Source: Ophthalmolycus amberensis (taxonomy: Eukaryota; Chordata; Actinopteri; Perciformes; Zoarcidae). From it: DNA of 64,000 nucleotides. Made by a program: the position numbers and the translations under genes. Positions 51,901 to 62,062 of this stretch are shown one piece after another. Location: the NCBI GenBank assembly GCA_024529925.1, contig JAFEUB010000846.1, positions 2,222,501-2,286,500 on the forward strand, written 5' to 3'. The notes beneath the pieces were generated by a model. It was not told the origin of the DNA, made no database searches, and saw nothing but the letters and a program-made list of their open reading frames with translations. The number at the start of each line of letters is the position of its first letter. The first letter of the stretch is position 1.

Positions 51901-54900
51901 TATCTGGTCTGTATTTTACTTTTCAAGAACAACAAATTGGTCAATAGATTGTTAATGTTATCATTTAAAATGTTCAAGAACAAAATGGTGTCTGGCTCTT
52001 TTTTCTTCATAAGAAAAGTATTGGTATGTATTGTTTCAAAGCACCTCAGCTATGTATGGAATAGGAACACTTTTTCTGAACGTATTTCAATGATCCGGTA
52101 AGAAAGGAAAATACTGAACCAGCCAACAAGGAGAGAGATGAGACCAGTAAGCTGAAATGAGGGTTACTGTCTGAAGAGAGGTTGGAAAAAGGCCGGCCAC
52201 TGATCCCCGTCAGGAGGCAGAGCCAACAAGGAGGCAAAGAAAACAGAATGAATATGGGACTTGGCACGACTGTGTTTTATTTAAGCGTATTTCAGGCCCT
52301 CACAATGAGAAAAGAAAGTGATGCTCCAGTTCTTTTGCCAGAGACGGATGGATATAGTTCAAGACGGGTAAATAGAAAACCAACATCTGTCACATGCCCT
52401 GGTGACTGCATCAGGTGGGGCTCAACGAGGCACGGTGGCCTTATTTAATGACATCATTCATGGTAAACGTAAGTGTGAATCACACCAGCTTTTCATTAAT
52501 GAACGCTATTGTTTGGATTCCTCCTTTTCCTTGTTATTGAAACACAATGAGAGGAGACAGGATGAGAGGTTGTCGTCACTGGGCTGCAGGGACTTCCTTA
52601 AGCCTGAGTAATGTCAGCTTCGTGCCTTCTGTTACGTGTAATGCGAGCGTGTGTTGTTTTGCACACCCACTCTGACAATGTGTTTATGTTTGTATGAATG
52701 AACTGTAGGTGTTTTTTTTCCAGGTAAGCCTCGTGGAATTGAAAGCGACAGAGCAAGAGTGTGAGAAAACACTGTCCAGCCTTTCTGCGAGCAGACATCC
52801 GATCGCCCTATCGCTCTTTGGCGAGGTAACACGAACCAGGCAATCACAACAAAGCATGAGTCCTGCACAAAGATACTGGAGGACTGGGAGCCCAACAAAG
52901 CAGATGCTACCAGCTCTCTCCCAAAGACAGAGAGCGAAGGTGGGAGGGACAGACATCAGAGAGGACAAGTCGTTTTTTCTAACAGGCGGAGAAGAAAAGT
53001 TTTCATGGAGCTCAGTACTCTTCCCTGTCCACTCCCCCGAATGTTTGTCCTTGTTTATGAAGCAAACAGACCTACTTAAGAGCGTGCTTATTAAGATATT
53101 AGCATAACAGGTAAGGGAATATCTCATTTACATGCAAACGTGAGTCAATGACCAAATGTTTTATGAAATAAAAACAGACAAAAGAAGCTAATCCTCACAT
53201 TTGAGAGACTGACACTGGGGAATTTTGGGGGGGGTTTTGCCAGCTAAATGACTTGAAATGATTCATCATGGATCCAAATTTTCACTCGCATATCTGATAA
53301 CTTGACTGTTTGTTTCAGCAACAGAGCACAAATGGTCAAAACTCAAAGCTCCTCTAATGGCTGAAGCCCATATTATGGAGTGTTAAATCCCCATTAAATC
53401 AGGAGCTTAAAGGCAACACAGTTTGCAGCTGTGGTGTGAGGTTCTCCCACCTTCTTCTCTGCCCTCCTGCTAGTCCACAAACCTTCCCTTCCCCTGCCTG
53501 AATGCACTCTGAAGACTCTTCTCTCATGAACTCACGTCTTCCACTATGTGACTTCTGCTCTGAGTCACTCTGTGGAGAGAAATAACTGCCGGCCCTTCTT
53601 TACAACTCAAGACCAAATGGTCATTCCACAGCCAGCCAAGGCAACGGGAAGTTGGTTTTCGGGTTGATAAATCAAGGAACTACCACTCAGAACCCATTTG
53701 CTAATCCATATATTTTCCCGGTGACATGGCAGTGATCGACAGCGGTGATAGCGAGACACCGTTATCATCGCAAGGTTCTTTAAGTCGAACAAGTGGCCAC
53801 AGCCTGAGATAAAGAGGAAAATGTCCTTCTGAAGCCAGATGGTCCTCAAGCTTCAAACGTGAGCGAACGAGCTTATCTAGCGTTTGTGTTCCAAAACAAC
53901 AGAGAGATAAAACTACCCCAGCAATCCCACTTGACAACTACTTTGTCCTATTTATTTGTGTTTCTTTTAAGCATTGTAACTAGGAAATGTGAACACAAAC
54001 AAAGACATAAGTGAGGATATGACTGAGCTATAAATAAATACTACAATCTGTGATGAATCGGAGGTACTCGTACATTCCTGCTTGGCTAACATCCTGTTTG
54101 TTCTCCTCCGTGCGTCCGAGCAGGGACCAGGGAAGCCCCGGCCAAGAGATGATATACACAGGGAATGTCAGGAATGCAGGTACCGGTACATGAATGCCTC
54201 AATAACTCATGCTGCCCAGTTAAAAAGATGAAGGTCGGCCAAAGAGAAAGGGCGATAAATCTGACCCTGGGCTGTGTACAAAGAAGAGTTTTCTTAATCA
54301 AACTGGATTCGTCTCCTTGGTTGAAGTTTGCATTAAGGGGGAAACGGTGATAATAATATAAAGAGGAACCAGATGACAGTCAAGACACGTAGAACGGCTG
54401 AATCACGTTACCCGTCACTTCTTAAAAAGTTCCCCTTTGTTTCTCAATATGACTTCATTCACCTTAAGTGGTACTGTAGAAGCAGAAGTCTGGAAAAAGG
54501 AGAAGATATAGCAAAGCTACTGTATGTCATTGAAGGAAGGCCTGGGAAATAATGGCATCATGTCACCAGTGTGCAGGAGAGGGAGCTGCTATAATCCGCT
54601 GGCTCTTTAAATGGGTTTACAGCGGTTCTTCTGAGCGTCCCTGTAAAAAGAGTGTAGCGGCACAAAGGGCACCAGGGGATGAGGCCTCCTTTCTAAAACA
54701 ACACTGACTGACAGAGACCCCATTGTATTGAGGAGGAAACCACTTCTCCAACCTGCAGCCGCGGTGCAGCTGCATTAGAGAAGCATGCAAACCCCCACAA
54801 ATGCACCAAAAAAAATAAACTTACATATGCATAGAAATGGAAAACACATGCAGATCCTTTTCATAGATAAACACATCCAGATATATACACGTTTCAATGA

Positions 54901-57900
54901 TGTGCACAAACAACTTGTGCTAGTTGCTGAGTTGCTGTTTCTTATACGCTTGAAAATTGAAACAGAACAATCTTTCACCGAAAATAATCTGAAAAAGTAA
55001 ACAACAAATACTTCTAGTGCTGTATCTCTGTCTGGCTTTAAATAGATGGCTTGAGAGGTGCTGTTTCAGTATTGATGCTAAGCTAATTGGCTTACACATC
55101 TTCCATAAAGACATGACGGTGGCATTGACCGACCTCATCTAACTCTAAAATAAGCAGCAAATACATTTCCCCAAATGTGGCTACATGGGGATATGTTATA
55201 TCTGCTCAGTCATGGTCTTTAACGTGACCTTTGCTTTCCAAAATAACGACATGGAGAGAAGTGGAGAAGCACTAAAACTCCCCATAAAGCCTGGTCCAGA
55301 TTGGGTAATTGTAGCCCGAGGGTGGAGAGAGCCAGGTGGACAGCCTTGTGCTGAACCTCCCCTGCCTGCTCCGCTGATCTAAAACCAATTTAACTGTGTG
55401 CTCTCAGCTCCCATGATCCCCCCCCCCCCCCCCTCTTCCTGCGATATGGTGGTGGGTGGCTGAGCCAGATGCACACACACTTCAAACTTAAGTGACGTAT
55501 ACCGGTAACAAACACATTTTCTTATTTTAGAAAAGATGACGCGTGAGAGAAAGGGAGTGGTAGACATAGTAAGCGCATAAATAAACTGCGACCGCCATTC
55601 AACAACAGAAAAGGATTTAAGTTTTATGTCCAATAAACACATCTCACAGCTTGATTCCATTAGTTCCACTAGAGTGGCATCTATCAGACGCTGCAGCTTT
55701 CTTTAGACTTCCGCCACCAAGACACAGTGACGTCAGACAGACAGCTGGAGTCACATCGTCAGCATGTCGGATTTCTCCACCACTTTTTCCATTTGTAGTT
55801 TTCCCAACATTTGCTGCTACTCAATTTTGATATAACTTCAAAATCTCAAAAGGAAAGCTGCAACGGCACATTTGCGAATGACGCAACTTGATGTAATAGC
55901 ATAAAAGATTGTGAGTCAGACAAATCGGTTAGAATGGTTTCCAACGCATTCAAGTGGTGTAGATAATCAAAAGCTGCTCCCATAACAGCTTTTAAATATG
56001 TGTGCGCTGTTTAATAATGTTGGTTAAGTCATTACAAGCCAGAACAGTGGCAGACCGCCAGTTCAAAGAGAATTTTCCCTTTCTGAGTTCTCCTGTGGCC
56101 TCAGCTGGGACTCGACCGCAGGAATCCAGTGGTGGATCGGTGCTCGGGCACTTTGAAAGAGGAACCCGAGGCCAGGCGTGCACCTTTGAAAATGCTACTC
56201 ACTGATCTCACATCATTTTCATAAGGACAGAGTCATATGGAGAAGGGTATTTTGTATAGGACAGGCCCACGGTGAGAGTGAATTCAGGGAATGGGAGGGC
56301 AGGAAACACTGCGTGGGTGAGTGAATGAGAGGTTCCACTTTCATTTGGAGCAAAGAAAGGGGAAAAAAGAGCCAAAACTATCAAGAGGATGCTACTAATG
56401 ACGAAAGTTTAATTTTAAAGATATGGCCTATGTTGTGCATCTGTGAGGTCAAGGTAGATCGGTATCACTCGCTGAACTAATGGCATGTTATGCACCAGTA
56501 GCAGCCTCAAGGAACACAGTTCTTATTGTACAGCGAACCAACCACAACGACCATTGGAAGCAATGCAATTTCCCCTGTAAAAACGAAGAAAGGAAAATGC
56601 CAGGCAGCTGTTTCCAGCCACAAAAGACAGAGCTCAGGCTGTTTCTGAGGACGCTGGACAAAAGAGACGAGAAGGAGACGATGCCTTTAGCACATGCTGC
56701 CGGTTAGAATGGACGCAGGCATTTTATTAGCAGACCGCATGAAGAAGTTGAAGCTAACCCAGGGGTCTCGCCCCTCCTCCGCTCCCCTCCGCCGTCTACA
56801 GTAGAGCAGTCCTGGTAAAGTCATTAGCCCTGGGATATTACTACTGGTGAAGGCTGCTGCACCCATGACATCATTATGGGCTGCTGTCAGTCCAGTGGGA
56901 CGTCTGTGAGCGGTGTCTGAGAGGGGAGGGCAGTCCCACCACGCAGATGCAGACACATCCATTCACTCCAGCATGCCACCGTGCAGCAGGAGACACAGTG
57001 GTCCAGAGAAGGGGAATTTACCCCTTTCAAAATATCCATTTATGGAACGCGTGTTATTTGTGAGGCTGCGACGAAGCCGGTTATGTCCCTGCTAACAAAT
57101 ACTGAACAAAGAAACCTGCCCAATTTAGAAAAAGCAGAGTGAATCCCTCAGACTATTTCTGGAGTATATGATACTTTACAGCCACTGTCAGAGAACAGAT
57201 CCATGGCCTTGTCTTCCCGAAGAGCTCCAACCGCTAAGACAGAAGCTTCTGATGTGCCTTTATCTCGAAACAAGGGGCCAGCAGGGCAGAGAGACGTCCA
57301 TTGTCTGATAAGAACACTAAAAGATACAAGCATGTTGTTCTTTCCCACAAAGTAAAGGAAATCTGGGGCTACTATGGGATGGGGTGGGGTTGGAGAGCTT
57401 GAAAAATGTTCCCAGTCAAAAACACAACTGAAATGTTGAGTCTACTGCCGCTTGCATAGAAATCATCTGCTCTGCACGGCTGAACATAATAACAGGGATT
57501 GACTTTGTGTTGCGGGGCAGTCAAACAACAGAAAATTGTTCCAGTCTCCGGGAAGGATTTATGTTGATCTTTTTTCCCTTTATGGGAAATGTGACGCCTA
57601 CAAATCCTATGGAAAAACTTGAAATAAACTGTCCCAAGCAAAGAGACACGACTTGAGCTGTCACAATGGTGCTGACAGCAGAGTACAGTGCATAATTGTC
57701 ATAATGAGTGAGGATTAGCACAGCAGTCAACAAGCAGGCCATGAACGGCTTCTTGCTGTGCTAGTCTCTTCATATGAGGGCTTTACTCTGGAGCTGCTGA
57801 TAGCTCTGACAAGCAAATAATGGCTTTATTCCAGAAACATGGAGGATCCACAAAGTGTTCAAGAATGAGACTATCTGAGCAGCTCCTAGCTGCTTGAAGC

Positions 57901-60257
57901 TGTAATTAAGCTCTTAAACAGAAGAGAATCAAGGTGTGGTTATGTTTGAATAAGTACCTGTGTGAAACCTCCATGCAACTGTTTAACAAAAAAATAAACA
58001 GGTAATGTGGTGATAAAAACTTTATTTAGCAACACGTTGGAGGGATATTATTGAGGTTTCTGTTTTCTTTTTGTGAATGTGCAAGTGTGGAAAGAGTACT
58101 CAAATACAGGTTATGTGAATAACACCGCATGGCTTAAATGTTACTCAACTAAATATAACAAAAAGTAGCTCTTTTGAAAGATATTCCACCGCTGTGGGAC
58201 TGTGAAAAGGCCAATGCGGCGTCCTGAACTGTTTTATCAAGCAAACAGTTTAGCTTTCCAGGGTCAGGCCAGTTCCCTTCAAAGTGGCAATAATGTCTCA
58301 GTTATTGTTCAGACAAAAGTTCCATTTACGTCCAAAGCAAACTGCAATGTTGTATTTCCTGAACTGTGCCATTAATGCTTTACTGTAGGCCTGCGGTTCC
58401 CTGCATTTTTGATTTGTGACCCCTTAAAATGATGTAATGTCCACCCAGCGTCACAGGTTTTAGTGTGAATTAAACAAACAGGCTAGCTGTTTCTACAGGT
58501 TTCCAATCTTTATGCAAAGTTAAGCTTCCGATTTAAGTGGTATCTTTCTTCTCATCTAACTCACGGCAGGAAAGGAAGAAAAACTTCCAAAATGTTGAAC
58601 TTTTTAGAAGGCCCAGTAGAGGTGAAAATAGTTCACTACGTCACAGGAAAAGGGCACATAGGGAGTACTTACAATCCCTTTATCAGGCAGAATCCATATG
58701 AACTGACAGGCTGAGTATCAAAACATTGTGAACAACGTGAGCGAGTAAGGTTTCCTGATTCAATGCACCTGCCTGCATGACTTTCTGTTGTAAAATAACT
58801 GTATTGCAATTGTTAACGTCAAGAAAAAAACACTACATTTTGATAAAAGAAAGTGTTTTTGTAAGAATTTTTTCTAATTATCCCTTTGATCTGGTGACTC
58901 CTCAGAATGACTTTATAACCCACTGCGCTCCTGCAAATCCTCAATCCCAGATTGGGAACCACTGTTGCCAGCTGTAATAGGTAAATTGAACACAATACTG
59001 GATCAACAATCTACTTGAGCGAAAGAGTGTCAGCTGCAAAGATTATTTTCATGATTGACCTATTTACTTTATTTCCCCCAATTCATAATGTGGTCTAAAA
59101 AATGTCAAAAGATAGTGGGAAAAAGCCTGAGTGACTTGTTGGCAAAACCCCCAAAATATTCTGTTTACCATCACATAAAATGAAGAAAAGCAGCAAATCC
59201 TCACATTGCAGGAGCTGTGACCAGTGAATGTTTGGGGTTTTCGCTTAAAATATGACCTAAATGATTAACTGAAGATCAAAACAGTTGCTGGTTATTTAAC
59301 TGTGTGTCGATGGAGTAGAGGAGAGTTACAGATTAGATATTTTCCACCGCTGGAGATGACTGACTGCAGCGCCCACTTCCTCCGCCTGACATTTCATTTA
59401 TTCTAAATCCACATGATTGTTCCTGGAAAAAAAAAGAGAAAACTTGTAAAGTCCCCAGTGTGTCAGAGTGACTGTGTGTTGATAGTCGGTAAAAGTGGGT
59501 GTTGACTGTGTGCTCATTAATACAAAGCGCTCCGACAGCTCAACTCCAGCCTGGTGTGGAGTGTGAAGGGAGGAGAGAGACTCTGCGTGGGAGTTTTGGG
59601 GGAATTCAGAAAATGCTGTTTTCAGATGGTTCGCATGCAGCGAGAAAACTTTAAACAAACCCAAGCGGAGAATGCCGAGATGTGCTCTGTCAAGGATATA
59701 CAGTATAATGCCAAACACCCTGCCAACTCTCACCACGCTTACTTCAGCCAAACGCGGAGTTGTCTTGACTTTAGGGGAGACAAAAGAACCGCAGGAGAGA
59801 GGGGGGGGGGGGGGGGGGGAATGAGGGGCGGAACAGCACAGGTCAGTTCATTTAAAATATCTGCAGCTCTTTAATAGACCATACAGAAATGTAAATACAC
59901 GCACTATACTTTCATGCAGGCCCAAGTCACAAAAAAACAAAAGAGCGCACAAATACACTCTTTTGTTACAGAAACACCATCCGTTATTAGGGATGTTTAT
60001 GCTGGCACTGTTTTGAATTTGAATTCTGTAAGAGATTAATGTATGAGGCAGATGGAGCCAGAACAGAAGTTGAAATGCACCATACTTTAATAAGGTTGGT
60101 AGATATATCTCTTTGACCACAGACTGAGACGATCACAACTCACCAAAACAATGGCAAATTTCTCCTCCAGCTCGGTGGGTTCAGGCATGGGGACCTTCAG
60201 AGGCATGATGTGATGCTTCATCTCCGACTGGCCATCCACGCTTTCTATATTACCCAT
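31833..60257 (-). CDS. fmnl3: fmnl3, formin-like protein 3 (complete, 25 coding exons, 1,053 aa)
   Basis: FMNL3 is a diaphanous-related formin that nucleates and elongates actin filaments at the plasma membrane, in filopodia and lamellipodia, and in zebrafish angiogenesis. The 25 exons are all in phase and sum to 3,162 bases including TAG. Domains in order: N-myristoylation start MGN, GTPase-binding/FH3 armadillo region (about residues 25-390), coiled coil (about 395-475), proline-rich FH1 (about 535-575), FH2 (about 590-980) and DAD (about 1005-1040; EDIIT then [10 protein letters not shown]). Human FMNL3 has 1,028 residues. The assignment to FMNL3 over FMNL2 rests on the C-terminus ending in NC, the segment [14 protein letters not shown] and the GLENGEDG segment. 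A few central stretches ([16 protein letters not shown]-like) are closer to FMNL2. The start ATG at 60257 is the only one giving the myristoylation signal. Confidence 0.96.
31925..33060. other. fmnl3 last intron
   Basis: An AT-rich intron of 1.1 kb with no further coding exon visible on either strand. Confidence 0.6.
33061..36201 (-). other. fmnl3: fmnl3 exons 16-24: FH2 domain and start of DAD
   Basis: Exons are 36077-36201, 35484-35686, 35102-35405, 34932-35012, 34668-34797, 34369-34529, 34114-34215, 33313-33405 and 33061-33184. They carry the FH2 hallmarks: [16 protein letters not shown] (lasso/linker), [48 protein letters not shown] (the near-invariant GNxMN motif), [12 protein letters not shown] and [17 protein letters not shown]2 dimers cap and move with the growing barbed end. 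Exon 24 is basic and glutamine-rich and begins the DAD. Confidence 0.95.
36396..38027 (-). other. fmnl3: fmnl3 exons 13-15: coiled coil and FH1 polyproline region
   Basis: Exons are 37926-38027, 37363-37717 and 36396-36482. Exon 13 is coiled coil ([19 protein letters not shown]). Exon 14 continues it, then becomes Gly/Pro-rich and ends in a run of 14 prolines followed by LP. Exon 15 supplies a second proline cassette ([14 protein letters not shown]). FH1 prolines bind profilin-actin and some SH3/WW proteins. The 37376-37430 stretch is a low-complexity GGA-type repeat on the plus strand, so the proline count is likely to vary between alleles. Confidence 0.92.
36737..37095. mobile_element. MITE-like element with terminal inverted repeats, in an fmnl3 intron
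   Basis: The 359-base element starts GGAGCAGTTTGTAGGATT and ends in AATTCTACACACTGCTCC, whose reverse complement matches the start at 16 of 18 positions. 'TTAA' stands at both borders, so the duplicated target may be TTAA. The inside (for example 'ttgcaaccaactgaaaac' and 'gtttagtttgtccgttttgg') is shared with the copy at 63430-63640. It is non-coding and looks like a non-autonomous DNA transposon; I do not assign a superfamily. Confidence 0.75.
39198..40580. other. fmnl3 intron 9
   Basis: A 1.4 kb intron with no other gene. It is AT-rich, with no repeat that I can name. Confidence 0.55.
41210..41238. repeat. (GA)n microsatellite in an fmnl3 intron
   Basis: An alternating GA run lies just upstream, in transcript direction, of the exon 8 acceptor region. 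Confidence 0.9.
42556..42581. repeat. G26 homopolymer in an fmnl3 intron
   Basis: Twenty-six consecutive G residues start 43 bases beyond the 42512 end of exon 6. Such runs are hard to sequence, so the length is unreliable. Confidence 0.9.
42933..42959. repeat. (TG)n microsatellite near fmnl3 exon 5
   Basis: A TG run of about 27 bases, 30 bases from the donor side of exon 5. Confidence 0.9.
43073..45353. other. fmnl3 intron 4 with microsatellites
   Basis: A 2.3 kb intron. It holds a purine-rich block (GGGA-type, 44203-44320) followed by a pyrimidine-rich block (44350-44430), and a long TG run at 44943-45007. No exon is visible on either strand. Confidence 0.6.
44943..45007. repeat. (TG)32 microsatellite in an fmnl3 intron
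   Basis: About 65 bases of uninterrupted TG, the longest dinucleotide run in the window. It explains several histidine/threonine and cysteine/valine false reading frames. Confidence 0.97.
47932..48586. mobile_element. Non-autonomous DNA transposon relic split by a LINE-tail-like insertion
   Basis: Left part 47932-48260 contains 'tgactaatcaattatttga', 'tttggagatgtctcctcggg' and 'aactaatcggttaagtgaga', typical from memory of an abundant fish element with AT-rich inverted ends. The matching right end, 'cgataatgaaaataatcatt' then 'tgttgcag', appears only at 48555-48586. The segment between ends 'ggggattaataaaagctttc' plus a TCTAA microtail, resembling the 3' end of a fish LINE. This suggests one element inserted into another. 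Confidence 0.5.
48879..48904. repeat. (CA)n microsatellite
   Basis: An uninterrupted alternating CA run of about 26 bases within fmnl3 intron 1. Confidence 0.95.
49935..50150. mobile_element. Probable relic related to the element at 47932
   Basis: It shares 'gtgattaattgttaaaaaat', 'gtttcagc' and a mirrored cttctcaaatg/tgtgag region with the same fish repeat type. It is degraded, and the boundaries are approximate. Confidence 0.35.
51444..51658. mobile_element. Fold-back MITE with about 80-base inverted repeats
   Basis: The left end reads AAGGAATAGTTCAACATTTG and continues past 'gagatttaaatgaggagatc'. The reverse complement of the right end reads AAGGGATAGTCTGACATTTT and continues past 'gagagttagatgagaagacc'. 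The two arms are clearly homologous over about 80 bases with a short centre (51530-51575), so the element can fold into one long hairpin. A right-end fragment of the same family lies at 58478-58606. It is non-coding. Confidence 0.75.
55418..55433. repeat. C16 homopolymer
   Basis: Sixteen consecutive C residues in fmnl3 intron 1. Confidence 0.95.
58478..58606. mobile_element. Fragment of the fold-back MITE family
   Basis: It shares 'ttcttctcatctaactc', 'ggcaggaaagg' and 'caaaatgttgaac' with the right arm of the copy at 51444-51658. The left arm is missing. Confidence 0.55.
59040..59290. mobile_element. Degraded repeat related to the 47932 element
   Basis: Phrases such as 'aaaatgtcaaaagatagtgg' and 'aatgattaactgaagatcaa' resemble the same fish repeat type. 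The boundaries are uncertain. Confidence 0.35.
59801..59819. repeat. G19 homopolymer
   Basis: Nineteen consecutive G residues about 325 bases downstream (in transcript direction) of fmnl3 exon 1. Confidence 0.95.
60144..60257 (-). other. fmnl3: fmnl3 coding exon 1 (myristoylated N-terminus)
   Basis: The exon encodes residues 1-38, starting [10 protein letters not shown]. Gly2 is the expected N-myristoylation site of the formin-like family, and the exon ends in EEKFAIVL before a GTGAGT donor. It is isolated from exon 2 by a 13.9 kb intron. Confidence 0.95.
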
Positions 60258-60850
60258 TTTCCCCCAGATGTGCTGTATCCTCCGGGGTCAACTTGAATCC
60301 TTAAATGTCTTCCAGTGGTGATAATCCAAGCGAAACGAAAAGATCAAAAATCTCCCAAATATTCCAACAACTTCATTTACGGATTAATCCATAAAACCGC
60401 TTCTCCAAAAACGAGATAAACTGCTGACAGTGCAGTAGTCTCGTATCACTGTCCCAAAATGCCATTTACACTTTACTCACGCGTTTAAGATGTACAGTGT
60501 GCTCCCAGTAGCGTCTCTTAAAAAACCTATACTTTCAAAAGTAACAATCAAAGTGCAGATGCTTTCTCTTCCAGCAAGTCGTTTCTAATTTGCCTGGCCA
60601 ATCCATTACTTAAAACGGATTTTCCCTCGCGAGAGACAACTTTCAAATGCCGAGCAACAGTTACTTTAAATTGCTGCTCAACTTTCTTGGCTACGACGTG
60701 TTTCCATTCATTATTGTTGTGTGATCGTGATTGAACCCTTTGCTGTTGCCTCCACTCAGAGGGAAGGTTTTCTCTCTAGTCCCGCCCCAAACTGGAGGAG
60801 GCGGCGCTCCTGTTGGTCAAAGGACCTGTCAATCGCTTTATTTCTGTTCC
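60258..60850 (-). promoter_or_regulatory. fmnl3: Putative fmnl3 5'UTR and promoter region
   Basis: The segment lies just upstream of the fmnl3 start codon. It contains a GC box (GGGGCGGGAC on the minus strand, 60779-60788) next to a locally GC-rich stretch, and there is no clear TATA box. The transcription start cannot be placed from sequence. This is inferred from position and base composition. Confidence 0.35.
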
Positions 60851-62062
60851 CCCACCCTCACATCTGCAGGCAGTGATCCCAAATACAACTGGACGGAAAG
60901 GTGAGGGTTTGTCAGCACATTGTCGCCACCTGGTGGCCACATATGATATTTCATCAACACAAAAATAAAACGTTTTAGAATTTAGTTTAAAAAGAAACAG
61001 CACACAAAAATAAGGTCACAAACCTGATTTGATTCATGAGAGTGCAAATTTTAATCAACAACTTCAGCAGATACAGGATGATATGTTCAAATAATGTCAA
61101 AGCTCAGCAGTTTTCTTCTTCAGTTCTTAAAACGCTATTTTCTTTCCATCACAACAAATCAGTGCCCAAGCCTTTGTCCCACTGCTGGTGTACAATGTTA
61201 GCTTGCTTCTCATAAGGTCCTAACTGTTTTTGCTTGAAGTCTAAACATGGCTGACAGCTTCAGCCTGTTGCATTTAGCGCTACCAACACGTACAAACACA
61301 AAAAGGCATGGGTGTATGAACACCAGCGATGTGTTTTCAGTATCTACAAAGTTTTCTTATAATAAAAGCACAGTGATTCAGACTCTGCTTACAGTATCAT
61401 ACCTCTGTTTGCAGTGGTAAATATGAGGGTACAGGTTCATAATACTTTGATTTATAAAAGCAACGTTAATAGAGCACTGGCTAAAACATATACAACTTCA
61501 TTTGGAACGTAATTCATAAACACTGACAAATTGTGCACAGCTTTGGAATACTTAAGGCAATAATACAAACATATACAAACAAAGTAACATCGGGAATTAT
61601 TTGAAAGTCGTAAAAAATAAAATTCTAAGGAAATTCTCTCAGTTGTGTTGGATGCTGTAAATCCATAAACATATCTCACCTTAAGATATTGACCACAGCA
61701 TAAGCCCTTTTGTGAATAAAATTCAAAGAGGACTGAGACATGCTTTTGAACACATATAAACTCGGTAGGTTGTGCAACATAGTTGCATTATTATCAAATA
61801 TCTATTCAGCCAAAATATTCTACTGAAGAATCCGTCCAAGACAGCATGAATTCACCACAGTTAACACTTTACGGATGATAAGCAACATGTAAAGTTTCAT
61901 AAATACTGATGAACTGTGTTTTTGTGGAGCAGATATGTCTTCATTTTTTTCTTCAGTGATGGTGGAAATGTTCATTTAAGCTGAATATACAAACACACAA
62001 ATCACAGATCACAGAAGCAACACCGAACATGAAATAGGACGGAAGACCAACCGTTGAGTCTT
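60851..62062. other. fmnl3-esyt1 intergenic region and probable esyt1 3'UTR
   Basis: About 1.2 kb with no coding exon. It is AT-rich, as expected of a 3'UTR of esyt1, whose stop codon is at 62063-62065. An ATTAAA on the minus strand (plus 50-55 of the 61000 block, 61050-61055) could be its poly(A) signal, giving a UTR of about 1 kb. Confidence 0.45.

Larger units (their letters stand above)
46241..60143. other. fmnl3 intron 1 (13.9 kb), no other gene seen
   Basis: This is almost half of the gene. Reading both strands, I find no exon with a recognisable protein family. The longest open frames (52684-53127 on the minus strand and 52709-53107 on the plus strand) overlap each other and match nothing I know. 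The intron carries transposon relics at 47932-48586, 49935-50150, 51444-51658, 58478-58606 and 59040-59290, a CA microsatellite at 48879-48904, a C16 run at 55418-55433 and a G19 run at 59801-59819. A long first intron is a usual place for enhancers, but none can be shown from sequence alone. Confidence 0.6.

Noticed and set aside
52684..53127. Overlapping 147-residue (minus) and 132-residue (plus) frames in fmnl3 intron 1
   Set aside because: They overlap antisense, have no recognisable domain and lack neighbouring exons. They are more likely chance open frames.
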